A stretch of DNA of 64,000 bases from Massilia phyllostachyos (GCF_021044825.1 NZ_JAJNOC010000001.1:992001-1056000), one strand, 5' to 3'; counted from the stretch's first letter, positions 16,506 to 25,920 are shown. Translations and numbers: made by a program. Notes: generated by a model from the letters alone, not told the origin.

Positions 16506-16955
16506 ATGTCCAACGCACCCGTCGTCAACGCATCCTCCTACCTGACCCTGCATTATCGGCTCGCCACCGCCGACGGTACTGATCTGATCACTACCTTCGA
16601 CGGCACCCCGGCGACCTTGCTGCTGGGTCAGGGCCAATTGGCGCCTTTCCTCGAGTCGCGCCTGATCGGCCTGCCCGAAGGCGCCCACCAGACCTTCGAA
16701 CTGAGCGCGGCGGACGCCTTCGGCGAACGCAATCCCGACCTGGTGCAGCCGGTGTCGAAGGCGACCCTCGAGGAAAATTCGGTGCCGGACGCCGACTACA
16801 AGGTCGGCGAGCTGATCGAATTCAACGCGCCCAAGGGCGGCCGCTTCGCCGGCGTGCTGCTGGAAATGCGCGACACCACCGCACTGTTCGATTTCAACCA
16901 CCCGCTGGCCGGCCAGGCCCTGCGTTTCGAAGTGAAACTGATCTCGGTCCTGTAA
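16506..16955 (+). CDS. fkpB: FKBP-type peptidyl-prolyl cis-trans isomerase (SlpA-like)
   Basis: 149 residues. [31 protein letters not shown] and the insert-in-flap region of SlyD/SlpA-type FKBPs (about residues 70-125, [18 protein letters not shown]) are recognisable, then [19 protein letters not shown] at the C-terminus. These cytosolic enzymes isomerise prolyl bonds and act as chaperones. The fkpB-ispH order is conserved in proteobacteria; ispH starts 16 bases later. Confidence 0.92.
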   Translation: MSNAPVVNASSYLTLHYRLATADGTDLITTFDGTPATLLLGQGQLAPFLESRLIGLPEGAHQTFELSAADAFGERNPDLVQPVSKATLEENSVPDADYKVGELIEFNAPKGGRFAGVLLEMRDTTALFDFNHPLAGQALRFEVKLISVL

Positions 16956-16971
16956 CAGGAGCATGGAACCC

Positions 16972-17913
16972 ATGGAAAACGAAATTCTCCTCGCCCAGCC
17001 GCGCGGCTTCTGCGCTGGCGTCGACCGCGCCATCGAGATCGTCGAGCGCGCCCTGCGCCAGTTCGGCGCCCCGATCTATGTGCGTCACGAGATCGTGCAC
17101 AACGCCTATGTCGTCGAAGACTTGCGCAACAAGGGCGCGATCTTCATCGAGGAACTGGAAGACGTGCCGTCCGGGAATACCCTGGTGTTCTCGGCCCACG
17201 GCGTCTCGAAGGCCGTGCGTGCCGACGCCGAGGCGCGTGGCCTGACCATCTTTGACGCCACTTGCCCGCTGGTGACCAAGGTCCACGTGGAAGTGGCCAA
17301 GATGCGCAAGCAGGGCTGCGAGATCATCATGATCGGCCACGACGGCCACCCGGAAGTCGAAGGCACCATGGGCCAGGCGGAAGAAGGCATGCACCTGGTC
17401 GAGACCGTCGACGACGTGCAGAAGCTGGTCGTCAACAATCCGGACCAGCTGGCCTATGTGTCGCAGACCACCCTGTCGGTCGACGACACCGAAGACATCA
17501 TCGCCGCGCTGAAACAACGCTTCCCGAACATCATCGAGCCGAAGAAGGGCGACATCTGCTACGCCACCACCAACCGCCAGGAAGCCGTCAAGTTCCTGGC
17601 GCCGCAGGTCGAGGTCGTGATCGTGGTCGGCAGCCCGAACAGCTCGAACTCGAACCGCCTGCGCGAAGTGGCGGACAAGATGGGCACGCCGGCCTATATG
17701 GTCGACAAGGCCGACGCCATTGACCCGCAGTGGATCGCGGGCAAGAAGCGCATCGGCGTGACGGCGGGCGCCTCGGCGCCGGAAGTGCTGGTGCAGGCGG
17801 TGATCGACCGGCTGAAGGAACTCGGTGTGGCGAGCGTGCGCGCGCTCGAGGGTGTCGAAGAGAACGTGGTGTTCCCGTTGCCGAAGGGCCTGGACGGCAT
17901 CAAAGCCGCGTGA
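16972..17913 (+). CDS. ispH: 4-hydroxy-3-methylbut-2-enyl diphosphate reductase
   Basis: 313 residues from the ATG at 16972. An ATG at 16963 adds three residues but leaves only one base to the AGGAG at 16957-16961; the later start has a 10-base spacing. IspH is the [4Fe-4S] enzyme that makes IPP and DMAPP, the last step of the MEP pathway. The three cluster cysteines are in [19 protein letters not shown] and GDICYATTN. The HEIVHN, GHDGHPE and [10 protein letters not shown] substrate motifs are intact. A terminator-like hairpin follows at 18019. Confidence 0.96.
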   Translation: MENEILLAQPRGFCAGVDRAIEIVERALRQFGAPIYVRHEIVHNAYVVEDLRNKGAIFIEELEDVPSGNTLVFSAHGVSKAVRADAEARGLTIFDATCPLVTKVHVEVAKMRKQGCEIIMIGHDGHPEVEGTMGQAEEGMHLVETVDDVQKLVVNNPDQLAYVSQTTLSVDDTEDIIAALKQRFPNIIEPKKGDICYATTNRQEAVKFLAPQVEVVIVVGSPNSSNSNRLREVADKMGTPAYMVDKADAIDPQWIAGKKRIGVTAGASAPEVLVQAVIDRLKELGVASVRALEGVEENVVFPLPKGLDGIKAA

Positions 17914-18018
17914 TTCGGTGGCCGGCAACGCCGGCCGTCGTACAAAATCCGGACACCGTACGGTTTTCCGTGCAAGTTTTCCATTTGCCAAGTTATCATG
18001 ACGGCCATCGGCCAGAAG

Positions 18019-18052
18019 CGGCACTGCGGGGCGACCCGGCAGTGCCGTTTTT
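18019..18052 (+). terminator. Intrinsic terminator between ispH and livH
   Basis: CGGCACTGC (18019-18027) and GCAGTGCCG (18039-18047) form a perfect stem followed by TTTTT. It ends about 28 bases before the livH ATG. It may simply end the ispH transcript, or act in the liv leader if the liv promoter is upstream of it. Confidence 0.8.
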
Positions 18053-18079
18053 CTTGGGCCACAACACACTGTGCATACG

Positions 18080-19009
18080 ATGGAAACCTTCCTCCAACAA
18101 ATCCTCAATGGCCTGGTGCTGGGCAGCATGTACGCACTGGTCGCGCTTGGCTACACCATGGTCTACGGGGTGCTCAACCTGATCAACTTCGCCCATGGCG
18201 ACGTGCTCATGATCGGCGCCATGATCGGCCTCGGCATCCTCAAGCTCCTGGAAGCCCACGCTCCCGGCCTGTCCGGTGGCCTGCAGCTGGGGATCGCCAT
18301 CCTCGGTGCGATTCCGGTGGCGGTGCTGGTGAACATCCTGATCGAGCGGGTCGCCTACCGCCGCCTGCGCAATGCGCCGCGGCTGGCGCCCCTGATCACG
18401 GCGATCGGCGTCTCGATCCTGCTGCAGACGTTCGCGATGATGATCTGGGGCCGCAGCCCGCTGCCCTTCCCGCAACTGCTCTCGCCCGAACCGGTGAACA
18501 TCGGCGGCGCCCTGATCTCGCAGACCCAGATCCTGCTGCTGGTGCTGGCCGCCGCGTCGATGGTCGCGCTGGTGCTGCTGGTCGAGCGTACCCGGATGGG
18601 CCGGGCGATGCGCGCCGTGGCCGAGAACCCGCGCGTGGCCGGCCTGATGGGCGTCGATTCGAACCGCGTGATCGTCGCCACCTTCGCCATCGGCGCGGCG
18701 CTGGCCGCGGTGGCCGGCGTGATGTGGGGCGCCAACTATGCCTCGATCACCTTCACCATGGGCGTGCTGCCGGGGATGAAGGCGTTCTGCGCCGCCGTGC
18801 TGGGCGGGATCGGCAACATCTACGGCGCCATGATCGGCGGCATCCTGCTGGGCCTCATCGAAGCGCTCGGCGCCGGCTACATCGGCGACCTCACCGGCGG
18901 CTTCCTGGGCAGCCACTACCAGGACATCTTCGCCTTCGTCGTCCTGATCCTGGTGCTGACCCTGCGCCCGTCCGGCATCATGGGCGAGCGCGTGGCGGAC
19001 CGCGCCTGA
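18080..19009 (+). CDS. livH: Branched-chain amino acid-type ABC permease LivH
   Basis: 309 residues from the ATG at 18080; a GTG at 18071 would add three. Neither has a clear ribosome site. METFLQQILNGLVLGSMYAL followed by GYTMVYGVLNLINFAHGD is the LivH hallmark. About eight hydrophobic helices follow, with MGRAMRAVAENPRVAGLMGV (EAA-like coupling loop) and GGIGNIYGAMIGGILLG. It forms the inner-membrane channel with LivM. First of a four-gene set livHMGF; no periplasmic binding protein gene is adjacent, so the substrate (leucine/isoleucine/valine or others such as urea or amides) is not fixed. Confidence 0.93.
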   Translation: METFLQQILNGLVLGSMYALVALGYTMVYGVLNLINFAHGDVLMIGAMIGLGILKLLEAHAPGLSGGLQLGIAILGAIPVAVLVNILIERVAYRRLRNAPRLAPLITAIGVSILLQTFAMMIWGRSPLPFPQLLSPEPVNIGGALISQTQILLLVLAAASMVALVLLVERTRMGRAMRAVAENPRVAGLMGVDSNRVIVATFAIGAALAAVAGVMWGANYASITFTMGVLPGMKAFCAAVLGGIGNIYGAMIGGILLGLIEALGAGYIGDLTGGFLGSHYQDIFAFVVLILVLTLRPSGIMGERVADRA

Positions 19010-19028
19010 CTTCGAGGAGAAGGACACC

Positions 19029-20240
19029 ATGGCACTCCTGACTTTCGACCTCCAGCACAAGCCGCGCCAGGCCACCGCCAGCATGGCGGCGCTGCTGGCG
19101 CTGATGCTGGTCTTCCCCTTCATCGCTTCCCAGTTCGGCAACTCCTGGGTGCGCATCATCGACCTCGCGCTGCTCTACATCATGCTGGCGCTGGGCCTGA
19201 ACATCGTGGTCGGCTTCGCCGGCCTGCTCGACCTCGGCTACATCGCCTTCTTCGCGGTCGGCGCCTACCTGGTCGGCCTGTTTGCCTCGCCCCAGTTCGC
19301 GGCGCTGCTGGAGTCGCTGATCTATTATTCGCCGGCGCTGGGCGAGGCCCTGGTCGCCTTTTTCGGTCCCGGGATCCAGCAGGACGGCATCCACCTGTCG
19401 GTGTGGGCGATCGTGCCGCTGGCGGCGATCGTGGCGGGCCTGGCCGGCGCGCTGCTGGGCGCCCCGACGCTCAAATTGCGCGGCGACTACCTCGCCATCG
19501 TGACCCTCGGCTTCGGCGAGATCATCCGCATCTTCATGAACAACCTGAACGACCCGATCAACTTCACCAACGGGCCGCAGGGGATCAATATGATCGACCC
19601 GATCCGCGTGTTCGGCGTGTCGCTGGCAGGGGAGCAGGGCTCGGGCGGCACGGTGAATATTGGCGGCTACGCCATGCCTTCGGTGAATGCCTATTACTTC
19701 CTGTTCCTGGTGCTGTGCATCGCGACCATCTTCATTACCTCGCGCCTGCAGCACTCGCGCCTGGGCCGCGCCTGGGTCGCGATCCGCGAGGACGAGATCG
19801 CGGCCAAGGCCATGGGCATCAATACCCGCAACGTCAAGCTGCTGGCGTTCGCGATGGGCGCCAGTTTCGGGGGCGTGGCGGGCGCGATGTTCGGCGCCTT
19901 CCAGGGTTTTGTATCGCCTGAATCCTTTTCCCTGACCGAGTCGATCGCCGTGCTGGCGATGGTGGTGCTGGGCGGGATCGGCCACATCCCCGGCGTGGTG
20001 CTGGGCGGCGTGCTCCTCGCCGCGCTGCCGGAAGTGCTGCGCCACGTGGTGGAGCCGGCCCAGCAGGCGCTGTTCGGCGCCGTGCTCATCGAGGCCGAGG
20101 TGCTGCGCCAGCTGCTCTACGGCCTGGCGCTGGTGCTGATCATGCTGGTCAATCCGGCCGGCCTGTGGCCGTCGCCAAATCGCGAGGAGCGTCCCAACGC
20201 GGCGCTCGCGCATGACGAGGCCGAAGGAGCGACAGCATGA
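19029..20240 (+). CDS. livM: Branched-chain amino acid-type ABC permease LivM
   Basis: 403 residues with GAGGAGAAGG upstream of the start. LALGLNIVVGFAGLLDLGYIAFFAVGAY is the LivM signature spread over two helices. PTLKLRGDYLAIVTLGFGEIIRI and SRLGRAWVAIREDEIAAKAMGIN (ATPase-coupling loop, about residues 243-265) are present. It pairs with LivH. The C-terminus overlaps the livG start by four bases (ATGA at 20237), showing translational coupling. A central insertion of about 60 residues is periplasmic. Confidence 0.93.
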   Translation: MALLTFDLQHKPRQATASMAALLALMLVFPFIASQFGNSWVRIIDLALLYIMLALGLNIVVGFAGLLDLGYIAFFAVGAYLVGLFASPQFAALLESLIYYSPALGEALVAFFGPGIQQDGIHLSVWAIVPLAAIVAGLAGALLGAPTLKLRGDYLAIVTLGFGEIIRIFMNNLNDPINFTNGPQGINMIDPIRVFGVSLAGEQGSGGTVNIGGYAMPSVNAYYFLFLVLCIATIFITSRLQHSRLGRAWVAIREDEIAAKAMGINTRNVKLLAFAMGASFGGVAGAMFGAFQGFVSPESFSLTESIAVLAMVVLGGIGHIPGVVLGGVLLAALPEVLRHVVEPAQQALFGAVLIEAEVLRQLLYGLALVLIMLVNPAGLWPSPNREERPNAALAHDEAEGATA

Positions 20241-21004
20241 GCGAGATCCTGCTCGACATCGCGGGCGTCAATAAACGCTTCGGCGGCCTGCAGGCGCTGA
20301 CCGACGTCGGCATCCGCATCGCGCGCGGCCAGATCCATGGGCTGATCGGCCCCAACGGCGCCGGCAAGACCACCTTCTTCAACGTGATCACGGGCCTGTA
20401 CCAGCCCGACAGCGGCACCTTCCGGCTGGGCGGCAAGCCCTATTCGCCGTCGGCCCCGCACGAAGTGGCCAAGGCCGGGATCGCGCGCACCTTCCAGAAC
20501 ATCCGCCTGTTCGGCGAGATGAGCGCGCTGGAAAACGTGATGGTCGGCCGCCACGTGCGCACCCGCCAGGGCGTGTTCGGCGCGATCTTCCGCCACAAGG
20601 CGGCGCGCATCGAGGAGGCGGCGATCCGCGCCCGCGCGCAGGAGCTGCTCGATTTCGTGGGCATCGGCCAGTACGCGCAGCGCACGGCCAAGTACCTGTC
20701 CTACGGCGACCAGCGCCGCCTCGAGATCGCGCGTGCGCTCGCCACCGAGCCGCAGCTGCTGGCGCTGGACGAACCGGCGGCCGGCATGAACGCCACCGAG
20801 AAGCTGGCCCTGCGCGAGTTGCTGGTGAAGATCAGGAACGAGGGCAAGACCGTGCTGCTGATCGAGCACGACGTCAAGCTCATGATGGGCCTGTGCGACC
20901 GCATCACGGTGCTCGAATACGGCAAGCAGATCGCCGAAGGGCTGCCGTCCGAGATCCAGAAGAACGAGGCCGTGATCAAGGCCTACCTCGGAGGCGCGCA
21001 CTGA
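20237..21004 (+). CDS. livG: Branched-chain amino acid-type ABC ATPase LivG
   Basis: 255 residues. Walker A GPNGAGKT (38-45), the LivG-type signature YLSYGDQRRLEIARAL, Walker B LLALDEPAAGMN and the H-loop IEHDVKLMM are all intact. The C-terminal EYGKQIAEGLPSEIQKNEAVIKAYLG is typical of LivG. It hydrolyses ATP at the cytoplasmic face of LivHM. It overlaps livM by four bases and ends two bases before livF. Confidence 0.95.
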   Translation: MSEILLDIAGVNKRFGGLQALTDVGIRIARGQIHGLIGPNGAGKTTFFNVITGLYQPDSGTFRLGGKPYSPSAPHEVAKAGIARTFQNIRLFGEMSALENVMVGRHVRTRQGVFGAIFRHKAARIEEAAIRARAQELLDFVGIGQYAQRTAKYLSYGDQRRLEIARALATEPQLLALDEPAAGMNATEKLALRELLVKIRNEGKTVLLIEHDVKLMMGLCDRITVLEYGKQIAEGLPSEIQKNEAVIKAYLGGAH

Positions 21005-21005
21005 G

Positions 21006-21728
21006 ATGAGCGAAAACATCCTGAAAGTGAGCGGCCTGCAGGTCGCCTATGGCGGCATCAAGGCGGTCAAGGGACTGGACCTGGAAGTGAACAGGGGCGA
21101 GCTGGTGACCCTGATCGGCGCCAACGGCGCCGGCAAGACCACCACCCTCAAGGCCATCACCGGCACCCTTCCGCCATGCAGAATCGAGGGCGAGATCCTG
21201 TACCTGGGCCAGCCCCTGCGCGGCACGCAGTCCTTCCGCATGGTGCAGCAAAAGCTCGCCATGGTGCCGGAAGGGCGGGGCGTGTTTACCCGCATGACGA
21301 TCCACGAGAATTTGCTGATGGGCGCTTATACGCGCAATGACAAGGCGGGGATCGCGGCGGATGTGGACAAATGGTACGCGGTGTTCCCGCGCCTGAAGGA
21401 GCGCTCGGCGCAGCTGGCCGGCACCCTGTCCGGCGGCGAGCAGCAGATGCTGGCGATGGCGCGCGCGCTGATGTGCCACCCGACCCTGCTGCTGCTGGAC
21501 GAGCCGTCGATGGGGCTGTCGCCGATCATGGTGGAGAAGATCTTCGAGGTGATCCGCGACGTGTCTAGGCAGGGCATCACGATGTTGCTGGTCGAGCAGA
21601 ATGCGAAGCTGGCGCTGCAGGCGGCGGACCGGGGGTATGTGATGGAGTCGGGGAGCTTGATCATGACCGGGGAGGCGGCGCGGATGCTGGATGATCCGCG
21701 GGTGCAGGCGGCGTATTTGGGGGAATAA
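21006..21728 (+). CDS. livF: Branched-chain amino acid-type ABC ATPase LivF
   Basis: 240 residues. Walker A GANGAGKT (38-45), signature TLSGGEQQMLAMARAL, Walker B LLLLDEPSMGLSP and the H-loop VEQNAKLAL are intact. LivF pairs with LivG as the second nucleotide-binding subunit. Last gene of the operon; REP-like hairpins and a bidirectional terminator follow. Confidence 0.95.
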   Translation: MSENILKVSGLQVAYGGIKAVKGLDLEVNRGELVTLIGANGAGKTTTLKAITGTLPPCRIEGEILYLGQPLRGTQSFRMVQQKLAMVPEGRGVFTRMTIHENLLMGAYTRNDKAGIAADVDKWYAVFPRLKERSAQLAGTLSGGEQQMLAMARALMCHPTLLLLDEPSMGLSPIMVEKIFEVIRDVSRQGITMLLVEQNAKLALQAADRGYVMESGSLIMTGEAARMLDDPRVQAAYLGE

Positions 21729-21752
21729 CAAGCCCTGTCGTTAGCCCAAAGA

Positions 21753-21845
21753 CCCGCGAACGCGGGAACCTAATTTCGTCGCGTTCCACAGACTTCACAA
21801 GCTGACGGTCCACATGCAAACTTGGATTCCCGCCTTCGCGGGAAT
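21753..21845. repeat. REP-like hairpin pair, copy 1
   Basis: Hairpin CCCGCGAACGCGGG (21753-21766) followed by AACCTAATTTCGT, and hairpin TTCCCGCCTTCGCGGGAA (21827-21844) followed by TGACGATTT. Two related loci occur at 25843 and 32939. It lies between the 3' ends of livF and the phasin gene. Confidence 0.65.
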
Positions 21846-21900
21846 GACGATTTACACGCTAACTAAGAAAAAACGGTGAGGCTCGACCGATCAAAAAACA

Positions 21901-21933
21901 AAAAAGCCGGGACGTCTCTGTCCCGGCTTTTTT
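21901..21933. terminator. Bidirectional terminator between livF and phaP
   Basis: GCCGGGAC (21906-21913) and GTCCCGGC (21920-21927) with a six-base loop, flanked by A5 and T6. On the minus strand it ends the phasin gene. Confidence 0.88.
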
Positions 21934-21951
21934 CACTTCACGACCCGCAGC

Positions 21952-22536
21952 TTAGGCTGCAGCGGCGGCAGTCGCAGCAGTCGCGGTGTTGGTGGCTTTG
22001 CGCGCGGTGGCCGAAAACTGGCTCACGGCGGCGTTCAGGTTCGACTCGATGGCTTCGACGGCCTGCTTGGTGGTCTTGCTGAACTGCTCGTAGCCGGCGT
22101 TGGCGTTGCTGATCGCGGTCTTGACGGCGGCGACGTAGGTTTCCGAGCCGGCCGGGGCGTTCTTGCTCACTTCGTCGACCAGCGAGATCACCTTGCGGTT
22201 GGCTTCGACGATCTGGCCTTCGGCGGCCTTCGAGAACTCGGCGCCGGTGCTGGTGGCGATCGAGGCCAGCTGGCGGCTGTACGACAGCGCGCTTTCGGCG
22301 GTCGGCTGGGCCTGCGACGCGGTGACCGAGAAGAATTCCTGCGGATCCTTGGCGCCCAGCAGCTGGCGGGTCACGTTCGACGACGTTTCCAGGGAAGCGC
22401 GGGCGGTGCTGATGTTCAGGTCGACCAGCTTCTCCATGCTCTCGAAGGTCTTGGTGGTCAGCGACGAGAACAGCGCGAACTGGGATTCGAGGTTGGCTTT
22501 GGTGGCGTTCGAGAACTGCTCAGGAATTGCAAACAT
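21952..22536 (-). CDS. phaP: Phasin family protein
   Basis: 194 residues from the ATG at 22536, preceded by TTGGAGAACCAC; an upstream in-frame start adds four residues and removes that site. MFAIPEQFSNATKANLESQ is the typical phasin N-terminus. The rest is amphipathic helix with many Ala/Ser/Thr and an Ala-rich tail (residues 177-194). Phasins coat polyhydroxyalkanoate granules and control their size. No PHA synthase is in the window. A terminator follows at 21901. Abundance in PHA-producing Burkholderiales fits the taxonomic guess. Confidence 0.9.
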   Translation of the reverse strand: MFAIPEQFSNATKANLESQFALFSSLTTKTFESMEKLVDLNISTARASLETSSNVTRQLLGAKDPQEFFSVTASQAQPTAESALSYSRQLASIATSTGAEFSKAAEGQIVEANRKVISLVDEVSKNAPAGSETYVAAVKTAISNANAGYEQFSKTTKQAVEAIESNLNAAVSQFSATARKATNTATAATAAAAA

Positions 22537-22869
22537 GTGGTTCTCCAAAATTCAATGTGTACAGTGGATGAAATGTTGCTTGGACCGGTGAGGCAGATTT
22601 TCCGTCGTTTTTTGAACGAATGTCTTTTTTTGTGCACCGCAACAGGGCGAATTTTCACGCAATTGATTAGGGGAGTCAAGCGATTTTGACGCGCCGCACC
22701 ATCAGAGCGTGCATTAATTTCTTGAATGCATTGTTACTAAGAAATTTTACGATCTTGTTATTGATTCAACGCAAGAAATTGTGTCTTGCCGCCGCCTGAA
22801 CGAGGCTTGCGGCAGCATGCTAGACTAGCCACTTGTGTTTCATCAAGCTGCTGCGCAGCATTCCGACCC
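22537..22869. other. Intergenic, divergent phaP / EamA gene
   Basis: 333 bases with no supported gene. AT-rich around 22690-22780. TAGACT at about 22821 could be a -10 for the plus-strand transporter gene, but no matched -35 is visible. Confidence 0.4.
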
Positions 22870-23790
22870 ATGACGCACGGCACGCCTTCCCACGCGCAAG
22901 CAGCCACCTCCGCCTCCTGGCTGTCGCCCGTGCCGCTGTTCTTCGTCTTCCTGTGGAGCACCGGCTTCATCGTCGCCAAGCTCGGCCTGCCGTATGCCCC
23001 GCCGCTGACCTTCCTGATCCTGCGCTGCCTCGGCGCGCTCGCCGTGCTGCTGCCGCTGGTGCTGCTGTCGCGCGCACCCTGGCCACGCGGCCGGATCCTG
23101 CACGTGGCGGTGGCGGGGCTGCTGCTGCAGGCCGGCTACCTCGGCGGCGTCTGGGCCGCGATCAAGCTCGGCATGCCGGCCGGGCTGACCGCCCTGATCG
23201 TCGGCATGCAGCCGATCCTGACGGCGGCCGGCGCCTCCCTGATCGGCGAACGGGTGCGGCCGCGCCAGTGGCTCGGCTTCGTGCTCGGCCTGTCGGGCGT
23301 GGCGCTGGTGGTATACGCCAAGCTGCACCTGGCCGGCCTGAGCGCGAGCGGCCTGCTGCTGTGCATCTTCGCGCTGTTCAGTATTACCGCGGGCACCATG
23401 TACCAGAAGCGCTGGTGCCCCGCCTTCGACCTGCGCACCGGCACCGTGATCCAGTTCGGCGCCACCGTGCTGGCCCTGCTGCCGCTGGCGATCCTGCTCG
23501 AAGACCTCGACCCGGCCTTTTCCAGTGTCACCTGGAGCCGGGACTTCATCGTCGCCTGGCTATGGTCGATCTTCGCCCTGTCGATCGGTGCGATCTTTTT
23601 ACTGTTTACCCTGATCCGCCGCAGCCAGGCCACGGAAGTCACGAGCCTGCTCTACCTGACCCCGCCCACCACCGCCGTCATGGCCTGGCTCCTGTTCGGC
23701 GAGGCCTTCAGCCCGCTCGCGCTGGCCGGGATGGCGGTGGCCGTGCTCGGCGTCGCATTCGTCGTCAAAAAACAAGGAGACACGCCATGA
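22870..23790 (+). CDS. DMT-superfamily (EamA) transporter
   Basis: 306 residues from the ATG at 22870. Ten hydrophobic segments in two EamA repeats; the first begins VPLFFVFLWSTGFIVAKLGL and the second near SGLLLCIFALFSITAGTMYQ. Each repeat ends with the LIGERVRPRQWLGF / LLFGEAFSPLALAGM type motif. The substrate cannot be told from sequence; exporters of metabolites or amino acids are common here. The stop codon overlaps the nitroreductase start (ATGA), so the two are translationally coupled. Confidence 0.9.
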   Translation: MTHGTPSHAQAATSASWLSPVPLFFVFLWSTGFIVAKLGLPYAPPLTFLILRCLGALAVLLPLVLLSRAPWPRGRILHVAVAGLLLQAGYLGGVWAAIKLGMPAGLTALIVGMQPILTAAGASLIGERVRPRQWLGFVLGLSGVALVVYAKLHLAGLSASGLLLCIFALFSITAGTMYQKRWCPAFDLRTGTVIQFGATVLALLPLAILLEDLDPAFSSVTWSRDFIVAWLWSIFALSIGAIFLLFTLIRRSQATEVTSLLYLTPPTTAVMAWLLFGEAFSPLALAGMAVAVLGVAFVVKKQGDTP

Positions 23791-24482
23791 TCACCAGCCC
23801 CCAGCAGGAAGCCGTCGATGCGGCCATCACCTCGCGCCGTTCGATCCGCGCTTTCCTGGACCGTCCGGTCGAGCGCGCAGACATCGAACGCATCCTCGAC
23901 GTCGCCGCGCGCGCGCCGTCCGGCACCAATACCCAGCCGTGGAAGGTGTACGTGTTGACGGGGCAGGCGCGCACGCGCCTGGTCGAGGCGATCCTGCGGG
24001 TCAACGCCGACCCGCAGCAGGCGAAGGAGCATACCGAGGAATACGCCTACTACCCGCGCGAATGGACCTCGCCCTATATCGACCGGCGCCGCAAGGTCGG
24101 CTGGGACCTGTATTCGCTGCTCGGCCTGACGCGCGACAACAAGGCCGGCATGGCGGCCCAGCACGCGCGCAACTACGGCTTCTTCGACGCACCGGTCGGC
24201 CTGATCTTCACGATCGACCGCATCATGGAGCAGGGCTCCTGGCTGGACTATGGCATGTTCTTGCAGAACATCATGGTGGCCGCCCGTGGCCGCGGCCTCG
24301 ACACCTGTCCGCAGGCCGCCTTCACCCAGTATCACCGGGTGATCGCCGAGCAATTGCAGTTGCCGGCCAACGAAATGGTAGTGTGCGGCATGGCCCTTGG
24401 CTGGGCCGATCCGGAGCGCATCGAAAACACCCTGGTCACCGAGCGCGAAAGCGCGCAAGGTTTTGCCCGTTTTATGGAGTAA
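23787..24482 (+). CDS. Nitroreductase family flavoprotein
   Basis: 231 residues from the ATG at 23787, overlapping the transporter stop by four bases with AAGGAG upstream. RRSIRAFLDRPVERADIERIL and ARAPSGTNTQPWKVYVL are the FMN-binding motifs of the oxygen-insensitive NfsB/NfnB-like fold. The C-terminal GMALGWADPE is also typical. Members reduce nitro groups, quinones or related substrates with NAD(P)H as dimers. The coupling to an EamA exporter suggests reduction and export of one compound; that is inference. Confidence 0.92.
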   Translation: MITSPQQEAVDAAITSRRSIRAFLDRPVERADIERILDVAARAPSGTNTQPWKVYVLTGQARTRLVEAILRVNADPQQAKEHTEEYAYYPREWTSPYIDRRRKVGWDLYSLLGLTRDNKAGMAAQHARNYGFFDAPVGLIFTIDRIMEQGSWLDYGMFLQNIMVAARGRGLDTCPQAAFTQYHRVIAEQLQLPANEMVVCGMALGWADPERIENTLVTERESAQGFARFME

Positions 24483-24609
24483 TGTATGGCCTGAGCCGTG
24501 GTTTTAGTTTGCACTCTTGCCGCACGGAACTTACATTTCGTTTGCGATGCGGCCTGCTTCCGTTACACTGCATCACGTATCTCATCCGTTCGCGCCAAAG
24601 GGTCCTTCG

Positions 24610-25809
24610 ATGTTCAAGCTTGCATTGGCCGCCATCGTTTCGCTGCTGTTTGCCTTCCAGTCCGTGCATGCCGCCGGCGCCGGGGCGGGGGCGGGCGCCG
24701 GTACGACCCAGGCCGCCAAGAAGAAGCAGAAAAAGAGCAGCGGCGCCAGGAAACCGGTGCGCAAGAAGGCCGTGAAGAAGGCCGCGCGTCCCCAGCGCAA
24801 GGACCTGGCCCAGGCCATCGCCGACGACAACCGCCAGCGCATGGTGCGCCGCGTGGAAATGGTGCGCGGCAAGCGCAAGGTGACCTACCAGGTGGTGCGC
24901 CGCGCCGCGCCCGCCGCCATCGATCCGCGCAGCCTGGGCGACGCCGCCGGCCTGCGCGGCACCAGTGATCCGCTCTCGCTGCGCTCCAACGTCGCCTTCG
25001 TGCTCGACCAGAACAGCTCGGAAGTGCTGTTCGAAAAGAACGCCAACGTCGCCCTGCCGATCGCCTCGATCACCAAGCTGATGACCGGTCTGGTCGTGGT
25101 GAAAGCAGGCCAGGACCTCGACGAAGTGCTGCGCATCACCGATGCCGACGTCGACCGCCACAAGTATTCCAGCTCGCGCCTGCCGGTCGGCACGCGCATG
25201 ACGCGCCGCGAGCTGCTGCACATTGCCCTGATGAGTTCGGAAAACCGCGCCGCCTCCGCGCTGGGCCGCAACTACCCCGGCGGGATCGGCGCTTTCGTCG
25301 CCGCCATGAACGCCAAGGCGGACGAGTTGGGCATGAAGGACACGCGCTACGTGGATTCGAGTGGCCTGTCGAGCCAGAACGTGTCGAGCGCCCGCGACCT
25401 GGCGCGCCTGGTGTCGCACGCCTATGGCGAACCGCTGCTGCGCGAATATTCGACCAGCCCGAATTCGACCGTCAAGGCCAGCGGCCGTCCGATGCGCTAT
25501 TCGAACACGAACTACCTGGTGGCGCTGCCCGACTGGAACATCGGCCTGCAAAAGACCGGCTTCATCAACGAAGCGGGGCGCTGCCTGGTGATGCAGGCGG
25601 CCATCCACGGCCGCAACGTGATCATGGTATTCCTCGATTCGAAGGGCAAGATGTCGCGCACCGCCGACGCCGGCCGGGTGCGGCGCTTCCTCGAAGCGCT
25701 GGCGCCGGGCAAGCTCAACGTGCTGGCGCCGGGGACGCTGGGGGAAAGCGTGGGGACGCCGGCGATCGGGACCTTCAGCGCCGCGGCGCCGGCGCCGGCA
25801 TTGCACTGA
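24610..25809 (+). CDS. pbpG: D-alanyl-D-alanine endopeptidase (PBP7/PbpG-type)
   Basis: 399 residues from the ATG at 24610. MFKLALAAIVSLLFAFQSVHA is a signal peptide. An unusual Gly/Ala then Lys/Arg-rich linker follows (about 22-65, with repeated KK, RKK), which could bind acidic cell-wall polymers. The low-molecular-weight PBP motifs are intact: S153-I-T-K156 (SxxK), S210-E-N212 (SxN) and K315-T-G317 (KTG). It cleaves D-Ala-meso-Dap cross-links in the periplasm. Longer than E. coli PBP7 (about 310) mainly through the basic linker. Confidence 0.9.
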   Translation: MFKLALAAIVSLLFAFQSVHAAGAGAGAGAGTTQAAKKKQKKSSGARKPVRKKAVKKAARPQRKDLAQAIADDNRQRMVRRVEMVRGKRKVTYQVVRRAAPAAIDPRSLGDAAGLRGTSDPLSLRSNVAFVLDQNSSEVLFEKNANVALPIASITKLMTGLVVVKAGQDLDEVLRITDADVDRHKYSSSRLPVGTRMTRRELLHIALMSSENRAASALGRNYPGGIGAFVAAMNAKADELGMKDTRYVDSSGLSSQNVSSARDLARLVSHAYGEPLLREYSTSPNSTVKASGRPMRYSNTNYLVALPDWNIGLQKTGFINEAGRCLVMQAAIHGRNVIMVFLDSKGKMSRTADAGRVRRFLEALAPGKLNVLAPGTLGESVGTPAIGTFSAAAPAPALH

Positions 25810-25842
25810 AATTTCACGCTAGTCCTGCTACCTCAGCACGTC

Positions 25843-25920
25843 GCACCGGCGAAGGCCGGTGCCTAATTTTGCGTGCGTACCCACTGCTCTACGAACTTGG
25901 GCACCGGCCTGCGCCGGTGC
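25843..25920. repeat. REP-like hairpin pair, copy 2
   Basis: Hairpins GCACCGGCGAAGGCCGGTGC (25843-25862) and GCACCGGCCTGCGCCGGTGC (25901-25920). The first is followed by CTAATTTTGCGTG and the second by GACGGTCTTGCG, the same flanks as in copy 3. Confidence 0.7.
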
